Positions 26,680-36,011 of a stretch of DNA of 64,000 nt are shown here, piece after piece. Source of the DNA: CG2-30-36-16 sp964372115 (GTDB lineage: Bacteria > Bacteroidota > Ignavibacteria > Ignavibacteriales > Ignavibacteriaceae); the NCBI GenBank assembly GCA_964372115.1, contig CAYJPN010000024.1, positions 24,106 through 88,105 on the forward strand, in the 5' to 3' direction. How positions within the stretch are numbered: position 1 is the first letter of the stretch; each line of letters begins with the position of its first letter. The notes beneath the pieces were generated by a model that had not been told where the DNA came from, did no database searches, and saw only the letters and a list, made by a program, of their open reading frames with translations. Made by a program: the position numbers and the translations under genes.

Positions 26680-27720
26680 TTAATTTTTCCATTCGGCAAT
26701 AAACACATTAGTATCGCCATGTTTTTTATTTGCACGGTTGGAACAAAATACAAGATATTTACCATCAGAAGTAAAGATGGGGAAACCATCAAAGGTTTCG
26801 TTAAAAGTAATTTGTTCCAGTCCGGTTCCATCAATATTTATAATGTACAAATCAAAATTACGCCCGTCGGTGCTGTTCAAGTTTGACGAGAAAATTATTC
26901 GGTTACCATCGGGATGGAAAAAAGGAGCAAAACTGGCTTTGCCAAAATTTGTAATCTGTTTTCTATTTTTTCCATCAGCATCCATTACAAAAATTTCGAG
27001 TACAGTGGGTCTAACAAAACCATACTTTACTAACTCAGCATAATCCGCAAGTTGTTCTTGCGTTTTTGGACGGCTTGCGCGGAAAACAATTTTAGAACCA
27101 TCGGACGAAAAAAAAGCGCCGCCATCATAACCTTTTTCAAAAGTTAAGCGTGTTTGATTGCTGCCATCAATATCCATAACATATATTTCAGGGTCGCCAT
27201 CACGGGTTGAAGTAAAAACTATTTTATCGCTATTCGGTGATACGGTTGCCTCTGCATCATAACCGTTAGATGCTGTTAATGGTTTTAAATTATTCCCATT
27301 TATGTCGGCGGAAAATATATCAAAACTATCGTATAATTTCCAAACATAGCCGTGAGACTGATCCGGTGGAGGAGGGCAATCATTACCGGCTAAATAGGTG
27401 GATGCATAAATAATTGAAGTATCGCCGGGCAAATAATATGAACAAGTTGTTCTACCTAATCCATTTGAAACCATTTTTTTATTTGTACCGTCAATATTCA
27501 TTGTAAAAATTTGGTCACATTTTAATACGTCAGATGTACTCTGGTAAATCAACCTTTTACCGTCAAACGAAAGATAGGCTTCCGCATTTTCACCACCATC
27601 GGTAAGCATTGTTAAATTAGCAAAATGATTTTCGCCGGAATGAATAAACGTTGGCGGTTGTTGGGCGTATAATAATGCAACAGCATATAGAATAAAAAAT
27701 AGTATTTTGAGAGAACTCAT
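26680..27720 (-). CDS. Secreted PD40/TolB-like beta-propeller protein
   Basis: A 346-aa protein with signal peptide (MSSLKILFFILYAVALLYAQ). It has six or so WD40-like PD40 blades with the repeated pattern of D-G-(K/S)-x-(I/L)-x-F-x-S followed by I-Y-V/I-M-(D/N)-x-D-G: for example SPNSDKIVFTSTRDGDPEIYVM and HPDGNRIIFSSN. This resembles the C-terminal propeller of TolB. Here it is alone and directly upstream of a secreted M28 peptidase in the same operon, so the two may act together on peptides; this is inference. Confidence 0.85.
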   Translation of the reverse strand: MSSLKILFFILYAVALLYAQQPPTFIHSGENHFANLTMLTDGGENAEAYLSFDGKRLIYQSTSDVLKCDQIFTMNIDGTNKKMVSNGLGRTTCSYYLPGDTSIIYASTYLAGNDCPPPPDQSHGYVWKLYDSFDIFSADINGNNLKPLTASNGYDAEATVSPNSDKIVFTSTRDGDPEIYVMDIDGSNQTRLTFEKGYDGGAFFSSDGSKIVFRASRPKTQEQLADYAELVKYGFVRPTVLEIFVMDADGKNRKQITNFGKASFAPFFHPDGNRIIFSSNLNSTDGRNFDLYIINIDGTGLEQITFNETFDGFPIFTSDGKYLVFCSNRANKKHGDTNVFIAEWKN

Positions 27721-27780
27721 CGATTCCTTGATTTTTATTTGTAATTAGATATTTGAAAATACAAAATAGTGCTAAATTAA

Positions 27781-28494
27781 TTAATCGGGGACGTGAACTA
27801 AAAAATATTTTTTAGCTGAATTCCCGATTGCCCTTGCTTCCTTCATACTCATGTGCAATTCATCAATTATTTTATCATCGTGTCCTGCCTCAAGCACTGC
27901 CAAATCGCTGTATTTTGCATGTTTCACAAGTTCATCGCAATAAGCTGTATCGCCGCCGTAACAAATTTTTGCTTTATCAAATGTAAATTTATAACCGAGC
28001 GCAGGCACCTGTCTTGTAGTTTTTCCATCTGATAATAATTCCATATGGATTACCGGGAATGGTTTTACAGAAACATTTTTCGTCTTAAAAATTTTAGGTG
28101 CATCAATTTCCTTTAATCGTATTGAATATGGGAGCGAGCGGGAATAAACTTTTTTGAAAGCATTATATATACTTTCAATTTCAATACAGCCTTTCGGATA
28201 ATGGATAGAGAGGGGAGATTGTTTGTTCATTACACGCAAATATGTTAATAGAGACCAAACACCGCCTACATGATCGTGATGACCATGCGTAACAAAAAGA
28301 TCGGAGATTGACAAAATTTGTTTAGTTCCAATTTCGTTATTTAGATCCCTAAGTATTCCGTCTCCCGGGTCTACAACAAAATAATTATCTCCTGCTTTAA
28401 GAAGTATGCCGGTTGCAATATTAGGAATAGAACAAAATATTTTTATTGAAAAATTATCCTTATTCCATTGTAACGGGTACTTTTGTTTTATCAT
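27781..28494 (-). CDS. MBL-fold metallo-hydrolase (RNase Z-like)
   Basis: A 237-aa metallo-beta-lactamase fold protein. The metal motif FVTHGHHDHVGG (HxHxDH), the His in FPVIHME, the Asp in CYGGDTAYCDEL, the ELHMSMKEA His and the final His in FLVHVPD match the ribonuclease Z/ElaC layout. The long flexible arm that true RNase Z uses to hold tRNA is not obvious, so substrate is uncertain. It begins 33 nt after fur in the same direction, probably co-transcribed with feoA-feoB-fur. Confidence 0.8.
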   Translation of the reverse strand: MIKQKYPLQWNKDNFSIKIFCSIPNIATGILLKAGDNYFVVDPGDGILRDLNNEIGTKQILSISDLFVTHGHHDHVGGVWSLLTYLRVMNKQSPLSIHYPKGCIEIESIYNAFKKVYSRSLPYSIRLKEIDAPKIFKTKNVSVKPFPVIHMELLSDGKTTRQVPALGYKFTFDKAKICYGGDTAYCDELVKHAKYSDLAVLEAGHDDKIIDELHMSMKEARAIGNSAKKYFLVHVPD

Positions 28495-28527
28495 TGATTT
28501 TCCGGTTTCGAAAAAAATAAATTACTA

Positions 28528-28989
28528 TTACTTCTTTTCTTTTTTATAATAACTACATTCTTTTATATTCTTGCAACGGGCAAATATATTAAATGAAAAA
28601 CTTTCTACTTCAAAGCCAAGCGAAGCTGCTATTTCGCCGGGAAGTTTTTTTACTTTTGGGTTTATGAATTCGACGATGCGTCCACAGTCCATGCAAATTA
28701 AATGGTCGTGTGTCTGTTTTCTGAAATTGCTTTCGTAGCGGGTTAAGTTTTCGCCGAAGTTGTGTTTCCCCAGTAGTTCGCATTGAACTAGCAATTCGAG
28801 GGTTTTATATACAGTTGCGCGGCTTACTCTCGATTTTTGATTTTTCATTTCGATGAATAAATCATCCGCACCAAAATGCCCCTGGTGATCTATTGCTGCG
28901 TCCATAACTTCGAAACGTTCAGGCGTAATTCTGTTCTGACCATTTTTTAAGAAGTCTCTGAAAATTTCTGCTGCTTGTGTATGTTTCAA
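28528..28989 (-). CDS. fur: Fur-family ferric uptake regulator
   Basis: A 153-aa metal-dependent repressor. The recognition helix region SRVSRATVYKTLELLV is typical; the metal-binding hinge has HDHLICMDCGRIVEF with the CxxC zinc motif and a second Cys pair in ARCKNIKEC. The only usable start is TTG at 28989; an in-frame stop lies 12 codons upstream. It lies 69 nt after feoB, so the iron importer and its likely regulator form one cluster. PerR or Zur function cannot be excluded from sequence alone. Confidence 0.9.
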   Translation of the reverse strand: MKHTQAAEIFRDFLKNGQNRITPERFEVMDAAIDHQGHFGADDLFIEMKNQKSRVSRATVYKTLELLVQCELLGKHNFGENLTRYESNFRKQTHDHLICMDCGRIVEFINPKVKKLPGEIAASLGFEVESFSFNIFARCKNIKECSYYKKEKK

Positions 28990-29058
28990 ATTATCTCGAA
29001 GAAATTAATTACTATTAAAAATAACTGTCAAAAAAACAATTAACAAATAAATTCAAAA

Positions 29059-31101
29059 TTATTGTATGCCGAGTAATCGCAATCCGTTAACGGTAACAAA
29101 CGTTAAAATATAAGCGGTGCCTGTAAAAACTACTAATTGCAAAATTGGAATCCGCCAGCCGCCGGTTTCTTTTTTAGAGACGGCAATTGTTGAAATGCAT
29201 TGAAGCGCAAAAACAAAAAATACTATAAGCCCTATAATGGTTGATGTAGTAAAAAGTTTTTTGCCTGTTCCATCAATCTCTGCCCCATGCATAGCTTCCA
29301 GAAGTGAATTTTGCAAGGTTTGATCTTTACTGGTAACTTTAAATATTAAGGCCATTGAACTTACAAAAACCTCACGAGCAGCAAAGGCAGCAATCAACGA
29401 AACACCTACACGCCAGTCCATACCGATTGGTGTCATTACCGGCTGAATTATTTTCCCAAGATCCGAAGCATACGAATGCGACAGTCGTTCTGCATTAATT
29501 AATCTTGTAATTTCCGTTTTACTTAAATTATTTATTTCAACTTTCGGGTTTACATTCGGAAAATATGTTAAAAACCATAATACAATTGAAAAGCCAATTA
29601 TGATAGGTCCGGCTTTTTTTAGATAAACTTTTGCAGAATTATATGTGTTTATCAAAACTATTTTTAACTGGGGTTTTCTATAGGCGGGAAGCTCGAGTAT
29701 AAAAGATGAATTATCTTCTTCTTTAATAATTTTATTTTTAAATTTGTTTGCAATACCGGCTATAACAACCGAACTAACGATGCTGAAAATATAAATAGTA
29801 GCTAAAGCTATCCCGCCAAGCCAGAGTTTATCTGTCGGTATAAGGAATGCAAGTAACAAAGCATAAACCGGAAGCCTTGCGCTGCAGCTCATCAAGGGAA
29901 TAATAAAAATTGTAAGCAGTCTTTCTCGCCTATTAGGAATTGTTCTACTGGCAAGCATGGCGGGTATTGCGCACGCGAAACCGGAAAGCATAGGGACAAA
30001 AGATTTTCCATTTAAACCGATTTTTGATAACGGTTTGTCTATCAGCATTGCGCCTCTGGCAAGGTACCCGGTATCTTCCAATATTCCGAGAATCAAAAAC
30101 AGAATAATAATTTGTGGAACAAATATCATAACTGAGCCGACACCGCTTATTAATCCATTTGCAATCAAATCTCCATACCAGGCAAAACCGAAAGTTGTTA
30201 AAGTAATCTCCGATAGGTAGCCGAATAATGTGTCGATCAAATCCATAAACGGAGATGCCAGCCAAAAAATTGATGTAAATGTAGCCGCCATTATTAAAAA
30301 GAAAAAAAACAAACCCCAGTATCTATGGAGTAAAAAACTATCAATTTTTAATGTAGTATTATCTGGTAAATGGCTCTTTAATTTTTTTTGAATTGGTTGA
30401 TTGATTATCTTTAGTTCATTCTGAGCTTTTTTAAGATTAATATTTCCTTCTGTAAAGGGTTCAATTAAACCTAAAACATTTCTTTCAATTATTTCTATTT
30501 CACCATAAGAATGTATTAGTCTGTCAATTTCAAGATCGCAGCAATAGGGCAGAGGTTCTTGCCTGGAATTTGTATTACCAATAGCTTCTTCCACCGCTTT
30601 TAATAAATAATTAACACCGGCGCCTGTACGTCCGTCAACAGGAATAATTTCGCATCCAAGTTCTTTTTTTAATTTGTCAACAGAAAGTTCTAACCCTCTT
30701 TTTTTCAATAAGTCAACCATCGTCAGAGCAATAATCACTTTAAATTTGGATTCTATTAATTGTCTTGCCAATAAAAGGTGTCGGGAGAGCTGGCTTGCAT
30801 CCACAGTGGCTATTATTACATCGGGGGTACCGAATATAGGATGCGCGTAGAGTGCATCTACAGAAACTTTTTCATCCGGCGAACTCGGAGTTAAGCTTAC
30901 AATTCCGGGAGAGTCAAGAAGGTTTGCGGTAAAACCAAATTTTGTTTGAAACTTGCTTATTGAGTATTCTACTGTCGCGCCTGGATAATTAGCAGTTTTA
31001 AAAGATTGTCCGCTTAGGTAGTTAAAGAGTGTAGTTTTCCCTGAGTTTGGCGGCCCTACTAAAGTTATGAGTGGAATTCTAACAACCTGAGAAGGATTCA
31101 T
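29059..31101 (-). CDS. feoB: Ferrous iron transporter B
   Basis: A 680-aa protein with an N-terminal G domain and a membrane domain of about 10 helices for Fe2+ import. G1 is GPPNSGKT (16-23), G3 DSPG (63-66). The G4 motif, usually NMxD, reads TMVD (127-130): Asn is replaced by Thr, which could weaken guanine selectivity. The two Gate motifs are visible, with Cys in MLSGFACAIPAM and in MSCSARLPVYALL. It overlaps feoA by 4 nt and precedes fur. Confidence 0.94.
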   Translation of the reverse strand: MNPSQVVRIPLITLVGPPNSGKTTLFNYLSGQSFKTANYPGATVEYSISKFQTKFGFTANLLDSPGIVSLTPSSPDEKVSVDALYAHPIFGTPDVIIATVDASQLSRHLLLARQLIESKFKVIIALTMVDLLKKRGLELSVDKLKKELGCEIIPVDGRTGAGVNYLLKAVEEAIGNTNSRQEPLPYCCDLEIDRLIHSYGEIEIIERNVLGLIEPFTEGNINLKKAQNELKIINQPIQKKLKSHLPDNTTLKIDSFLLHRYWGLFFFFLIMAATFTSIFWLASPFMDLIDTLFGYLSEITLTTFGFAWYGDLIANGLISGVGSVMIFVPQIIILFLILGILEDTGYLARGAMLIDKPLSKIGLNGKSFVPMLSGFACAIPAMLASRTIPNRRERLLTIFIIPLMSCSARLPVYALLLAFLIPTDKLWLGGIALATIYIFSIVSSVVIAGIANKFKNKIIKEEDNSSFILELPAYRKPQLKIVLINTYNSAKVYLKKAGPIIIGFSIVLWFLTYFPNVNPKVEINNLSKTEITRLINAERLSHSYASDLGKIIQPVMTPIGMDWRVGVSLIAAFAAREVFVSSMALIFKVTSKDQTLQNSLLEAMHGAEIDGTGKKLFTTSTIIGLIVFFVFALQCISTIAVSKKETGGWRIPILQLVVFTGTAYILTFVTVNGLRLLGIQ

Positions 31102-31319
31102 GCAACCTTAATACAGTCAGCTTCATTTTTTCTAATAGCTATAAGCGTTCCTCTTATTGCAAACGCAAGCGGATCATTAAACGCTGATTTTGAAACTAAT
31201 TCTATTTCCTGACCAGGTGTAAATCCGAATTCGAGTATCCTGCGGCACGAAGGATGACTACCATCCAATCTATCAATAATAGCTTTTTCGCCAAACTTTA
31301 ATTCCGAAGCCGATCTCAT
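31098..31319 (-). CDS. feoA: Ferrous iron transport accessory protein A
   Basis: A 73-aa SH3-like protein that supports FeoB. It has the usual pattern ...RRILEFGFTPGQEIELVSK followed by DPLAFAIRGTLIAIRKNEAD. Normal length. Its stop overlaps the feoB start by 4 nt, and a Fur-box-like sequence lies 9 nt upstream of its start. Confidence 0.92.
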   Translation of the reverse strand: MRSASELKFGEKAIIDRLDGSHPSCRRILEFGFTPGQEIELVSKSAFNDPLAFAIRGTLIAIRKNEADCIKVA

Positions 31320-31327
31320 TTTTAACC

Positions 31328-31342
31328 GTATAATTATTATTA
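31328..31342 (-). promoter_or_regulatory. Fur-box-like site upstream of feoA
   Basis: On the minus strand TAATAATAATTATAC matches the 15-bp 7-1-7 Fur motif TGATAATNATTATCA at 11 of 14 defined positions. It sits just before feoA of a feoA-feoB-fur cluster. The region is very A+T-rich, so a chance match is a real possibility. Confidence 0.35.
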
Positions 31343-31617
31343 AGATTTAATCTACATAAAAATAGAGGTTCCGGCAGGCAAAGTCAAGATAAAATATTAG
31401 TTTAATTTATAAACCGTATCTTTTAAGAGGTATAAGTTATACTATTTATTCATTAGCTCGTCGCGTTCTTTGTTGATGAGATTGAGTCTTCGCTATTTTT
31501 GCTTGTTTATTTATATTGCTGTTCAAATATATTTTCGTATAGTTGAAATAGTTTATATATTTGTTTCTATCATGAGGGTGGTTTATTTTCTGAAATACTG
31601 ATAACTGTGGATTGCTA

Positions 31618-33891
31618 ATGAAAAGAACCTTTGATATCTGTTTTTTATCTAACGACATAAAATTCAGTGAACAACTACATCAGTCATACTTTTCCGATAA
31701 AAGGTTATACAAAACTTTTAAACGGTACAACCCCACAATAATTCCGAATAAAAATTTAGTCACTTTCAACACTATTATTATTTATGATATTTCATCCTCC
31801 GACCAGTTTAATATAGACCTGATTTCATTTCTAAAAAAGAAATTTAATAAAGCCCCAATTTTTGTTATTATAAACACCGAACAAGAAGATTTAATTTATT
31901 CATTGATGTGCTGCGGAATTGAAAATTATATACGTAAAGAGCACTTAAACAGACTTCAATACTCGATTAGAAATTATATAACCAAACAAAATGCGGATAT
32001 CCAACATTCTAAAGAGATAAAAAAAATTAAAAAAGAGTTAAAAAATGGAGACAGTAAATATCAATCCATTTTTGAAAATACTATCATTGGTTTGTATCGT
32101 TTTTCGGTAGATGGAAAAATTCTACTTGTTAATCCCGCATTTCTGAAGATACTCGGTTATTCATCCATCGATGAATTCCAAACAAACGGCAACTTAGAAA
32201 GTTTATACATAACACCCGAAGAAAGAATTCGATTTTTTTCGCTTTTCAATAATTCAGATTCAATTGTCGGGGTCGAATTTCAACTGAAGAAAAAAGATGG
32301 TTCATCTCTATTTGTTAGGAATAGCGCGAAAGTTTTCAGAAATGGAGGTGGAGAAATTTTATACTTTGAGGGAACAATTGAGGATATTTCTGGGGAAAAA
32401 AGAACAGAGATTGCATTAGCTGATAGTGTTGAACTTTATAAAGGGGTTGTAGAAAGTTTACGTGAAGGGTTGATGATAACTGATATTGACGATAAAATAC
32501 TATATGTAAATAATAGAATTGAGGTACTAACCGGTTATAGCGCGAGAGAATTATTGGGAGAATACTCATACAAAATTTTAATTGCCCCTGATTCGTGGAA
32601 TGTTGTGCTAAATAAAAACAAATCGAGATTTAATGACATTGCTGACAACTATAATATTGAGTTTTATAGAAAAGACGGGTCGAAATTTTGGGCAAGCATC
32701 AAGGGAGCACCGTATAAAAATTCAAAAGGTGTTATAGCCGGAACTATAGGCATTATAAGCGATATAAGCGAGATAATTGAATCAGCTAAAGCACTTCATC
32801 TGAGCGAAGAGAATTACAAAACTGTTGTTGATAATGTTCGCGAAGTAATTTTTCAAACCAACCCCGAAGCTAAAATTACATTTATAAATCCCTTTTGGGA
32901 AGAAATTACCGGATATAAAAGAAGTGAAACCATACATAATTCTTTTATTGATTTTATTTACGCGGAAGATAAGACAAGAGCGGCAAAAAAATTTGTGTCA
33001 TTAATTTCAGGACGCAAACAGTATATTAATTTTGAAATTAGGTTTGAAAAAAAGGATGGAAGTATTAGATGGATGAATGCAAATGCAAAAGTTTCCTTTT
33101 CTCATGACGCAAAAATGCTCGGTGTTTCAGGGACTTTAACTGATATTCACGATAAAAAAATAGCGGAAGAAGAACTGATTATTGCAAAAGAAAAAGCAGA
33201 AGAGTCGGACAGATTAAAATCACTTTTTCTCGCACAAATATCGCATGAAATAAGAACCCCTGTAAATAATATTCTAAATTATACTTCAATGGTGCAAGAA
33301 ACTGATGAAGCGAAATCTGTTGGGATCATAAAGGAAGCGGTTGAATCGATTGGTAATGGCGGAAAACGACTCGTTAGGACAATTGACCTGATATTGAATA
33401 TGTCCATGGTGCAAACAGGTAATTACGATTTAAGCCCAAAATTGCTAAATCTTGAGGAAATATTGTTTAAATTAGTGACCGAGTTTAGTTATGTTGCAGA
33501 AACAAAAAACCTTAAACTCTTTTTACAAAACGATTCCATAAATGCAAATGTATTTGTAGATGAGTATACAATTATTCATGCATTTCAAAATTTAATTGAT
33601 AATGGAATAAAATACACAAAGAATGGACATGTTGGTGTAACTTTATTCAACTCGGTAAATGGTGTTTCTGTGAGCATTGAAGATACAGGAATTGGAATAT
33701 CGAAAGATTACTTAAAAAAAATATTTCAGCCCTTTACGCAGGAAGAAAGCGGTTATTCGCGAAGTTTTGAAGGTAACGGATTAGGTTTGGCTTTAACCAA
33801 AAAATATTTTGAAATGAACAATGCGAAAATATCGGTCGAAAGCGAAAAGGGTAAAGGTACTAAATTCAAAATTTCTTTTTGTAATAATTAA
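31618..33891 (+). CDS. PAS-domain sensor histidine kinase with N-terminal pseudo-receiver
   Basis: A 757-aa cytosolic kinase from ATG 31618 (a TTG two codons earlier is also possible). Residues about 1-120 resemble a receiver fold but lack the usual acidic pocket. Three PAS domains follow at about 148-262, 275-385 and 397-515, with typical NPAFLKILGYSS, NNRIEVLTGYSARELLG and NPFWEEITGYKRSE motifs. The H-box is AQISHEIRTPVNNI (His543), the N-box NLIDNGIKYTKNG, and the ATP lid has DTGIGISKDYLKKIFQPF and NGLGLALTKKYFE. No TM helix, so it senses a cytoplasmic signal, possibly small molecules or redox. Next gene is its probable partner. Confidence 0.9.
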   Translation: MKRTFDICFLSNDIKFSEQLHQSYFSDKRLYKTFKRYNPTIIPNKNLVTFNTIIIYDISSSDQFNIDLISFLKKKFNKAPIFVIINTEQEDLIYSLMCCGIENYIRKEHLNRLQYSIRNYITKQNADIQHSKEIKKIKKELKNGDSKYQSIFENTIIGLYRFSVDGKILLVNPAFLKILGYSSIDEFQTNGNLESLYITPEERIRFFSLFNNSDSIVGVEFQLKKKDGSSLFVRNSAKVFRNGGGEILYFEGTIEDISGEKRTEIALADSVELYKGVVESLREGLMITDIDDKILYVNNRIEVLTGYSARELLGEYSYKILIAPDSWNVVLNKNKSRFNDIADNYNIEFYRKDGSKFWASIKGAPYKNSKGVIAGTIGIISDISEIIESAKALHLSEENYKTVVDNVREVIFQTNPEAKITFINPFWEEITGYKRSETIHNSFIDFIYAEDKTRAAKKFVSLISGRKQYINFEIRFEKKDGSIRWMNANAKVSFSHDAKMLGVSGTLTDIHDKKIAEEELIIAKEKAEESDRLKSLFLAQISHEIRTPVNNILNYTSMVQETDEAKSVGIIKEAVESIGNGGKRLVRTIDLILNMSMVQTGNYDLSPKLLNLEEILFKLVTEFSYVAETKNLKLFLQNDSINANVFVDEYTIIHAFQNLIDNGIKYTKNGHVGVTLFNSVNGVSVSIEDTGIGISKDYLKKIFQPFTQEESGYSRSFEGNGLGLALTKKYFEMNNAKISVESEKGKGTKFKISFCNN

Positions 33892-33909
33892 TAATAAAGG
33901 ACTAAAATT

Positions 33910-34299
33910 ATGATACCCAAAATATTAGTGGTTGAAGATGATTTTGAGAATCAGCGTCTTTTACAAACGTATTTAAAGCGGAAGTTTGAAGTCCATGTTT
34001 GTGATTCGGAAGAATCATTTTACCTTAAACTTAGTGAAAATAAGTTCGATATATTTTTAATGGATATTTCGCTCAGAGGAGATAAAGACGGCTTACAACT
34101 TACACAAGAACTCCGAAAAATGGATGAATACAAAAACGCGCCTATTATTTGTATATCGGCTCATGTATTTCCAAAAGATAGAGCTAATGCTTACAATGCC
34201 GGAGTAGATGATTTTCTTGCACGCCCGGTTTATAACGAGCAATTATTAAGTTCGTTGATTAGAGTATACAAAGAAAAAACCGGTATAGATTTAACTTGA
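33910..34299 (+). CDS. Single-domain response regulator
   Basis: A 129-aa CheY-like receiver with no output domain. Acid pocket ED10-D11 and the phospho-acceptor Asp52 (LMDISLRGD) are intact; the Ser83 switch (CISAH) is fine. The conserved Lys of the KP motif is replaced by Arg105 (FLARPV), which may alter phosphorylation kinetics. It begins 18 nt after the PAS kinase and should act by protein-protein contact. Confidence 0.88.
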   Translation: MIPKILVVEDDFENQRLLQTYLKRKFEVHVCDSEESFYLKLSENKFDIFLMDISLRGDKDGLQLTQELRKMDEYKNAPIICISAHVFPKDRANAYNAGVDDFLARPVYNEQLLSSLIRVYKEKTGIDLT

Positions 34300-34332
34300 T
34301 CAAATAATTTAACACATGAAGCTATACTTGAC

Positions 34333-35823
34333 ATGAAAAAACTTGGTTATTTATTTTCCTTATTTTCATTAGTGTTAACTTTTATGGGATGCGCCGGGGT
34401 TAAAGATATTCCTTCAAACAAATATTCTGCGCTTCAATACAAAATCGATTCTATACTTAGTGACCCGCGTTTTGAAAATGCACATCTCGGCGTACTCATA
34501 AAGTCAATGTCATCCGGCAATGTATTGTTTGAACATAGTGCCGGCAAACTTTTTATGCCTGCATCAAACGAAAAAATATTAACTACTCCAACCGCTTTAA
34601 TAAAACTCGGCACAGATTTTAAATTTAAAACAATATTAACTCATAATGGTTCTATTCAGGACTCTTTACTTAAAGGTGATTTAATTGTTTTTGGTGACGG
34701 CGATCCTACCCTTTATACACGGTTTTATAAAACCCCTGTTCAAGTTTTCCGCGGATGGGCTGCGCTTCTAAAAAAAATGGGTATAAAAAAAATATCGGGC
34801 AAAATAATTGGCGATGATAATGCTTTTGATGATGATGCGATCGGTTATGGGTGGAGTCATGATGGTCTCGATTCCTGGTACTCAGCGGAAGTTTCCGCAC
34901 TGCAGTTTAATGAAAATTATGTCGATCTAATTATTACGCCTCCGACAGGGAATAATAATAAATGTGCGATCACTCCAAACATCGAAAGCAGTTACTTCAA
35001 CATCGTTGATTCCATATCGGTTTCGGATGGAGGCAGCGATTACATAAATGTTAGCAGGGAGTACGGTAATAATGAAATCATTATAAGAGGTCATATCAAG
35101 AAGAATGGGCAGAATATTTATCGTTCACCTTCAATAACAAATCCGACAAAATTTTATGTAACGGTTCTGAAGGAAACACTTGAAAACGAGGGCATCAGTG
35201 TTGTGGGTGAGGCTGTTGATTGTGATGAATTAAAAAACTGGAACCACAAACCTGATGATTACAAACAAATTGACACCTTATATTCACCCCCTTTAAAAGA
35301 TATTCTTAAAGGTTTGATGAAACGAAGCCAAAATTTGTATGCCGAAACCATGGTAAAAACATTGGGATACAAATATTATGGCTTGGGTTCTTTTAACAAC
35401 GGGAAAAAAGTTGTTGAAGAAGTTTTAAGCGGAATGGGTATCAAACGCAACAGCTACGCATTCATGGACGGTTCGGGTTTATCGCGTTATGATTATGTAA
35501 CACCTTTTCAGTTGGTTACAATTTTAGAAACGATGAGAAAAAGTAAACTTTGCAACGAATGGTATGACCTTTTCCCGATTGCCGGGGTTGATGGAACACT
35601 TTCTTCGCGGATGAAAAATGGTAAAGCAAAAAACAATGTTCGCGCAAAAACCGGCACAATTTCCAACACACGCGGGCTTTCCGGTTATGTTACTTCCGCC
35701 GCCGGGGATGAATTAGTATTTTCGTTTTTAATAAATGCTCATCTCCAGTCAACTAAGGCTACTGAAGAATTAACCGATTCAGTTCTGGAACTATTAGCCG
35801 GATATAGTATTAAATTGGATTAG
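34333..35823 (+). CDS. dacB: D-alanyl-D-alanine carboxypeptidase/endopeptidase, PBP4 type, lipoprotein
   Basis: A 496-aa peptidoglycan enzyme of the S13 family. The lipobox TFMGC puts the lipid-bearing Cys at 20. The Ser78-x-x-Lys81 tetrad start (PASNEKIL), the SxN-like motif (RSQNLYAE) and KTG (RAKTGTISN) are all intact. The large insert between the first two motifs (about residues 120-330) is typical of PBP4 proteins. It cleaves D-Ala-D-Ala or crosslinks in the periplasm. Confidence 0.93.
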   Translation: MKKLGYLFSLFSLVLTFMGCAGVKDIPSNKYSALQYKIDSILSDPRFENAHLGVLIKSMSSGNVLFEHSAGKLFMPASNEKILTTPTALIKLGTDFKFKTILTHNGSIQDSLLKGDLIVFGDGDPTLYTRFYKTPVQVFRGWAALLKKMGIKKISGKIIGDDNAFDDDAIGYGWSHDGLDSWYSAEVSALQFNENYVDLIITPPTGNNNKCAITPNIESSYFNIVDSISVSDGGSDYINVSREYGNNEIIIRGHIKKNGQNIYRSPSITNPTKFYVTVLKETLENEGISVVGEAVDCDELKNWNHKPDDYKQIDTLYSPPLKDILKGLMKRSQNLYAETMVKTLGYKYYGLGSFNNGKKVVEEVLSGMGIKRNSYAFMDGSGLSRYDYVTPFQLVTILETMRKSKLCNEWYDLFPIAGVDGTLSSRMKNGKAKNNVRAKTGTISNTRGLSGYVTSAAGDELVFSFLINAHLQSTKATEELTDSVLELLAGYSIKLD

Positions 35824-36011
35824 CAGGAGACGAGAAATCGTTCTCATAATCAAAATGATTCGTATATTTTGTCTATTTTATAAAAAGGATGGATGTGTAC
35901 AAACCTATAAAAGTTCATTCATTCAACTCTCATCAATCCATTCAACTTAAAATTGATTCTTTTATTAATAGGCGCTGCCGGTTAAATTTGAATTAACAAA
36001 AATTAAAGTTT

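Noticed and set aside
31446..31658. Minus-strand 70-aa frame upstream of the PAS kinase
   Set aside because: It overlaps the start of the kinase, has no family features and low-complexity composition; the gap is better read as promoter DNA.
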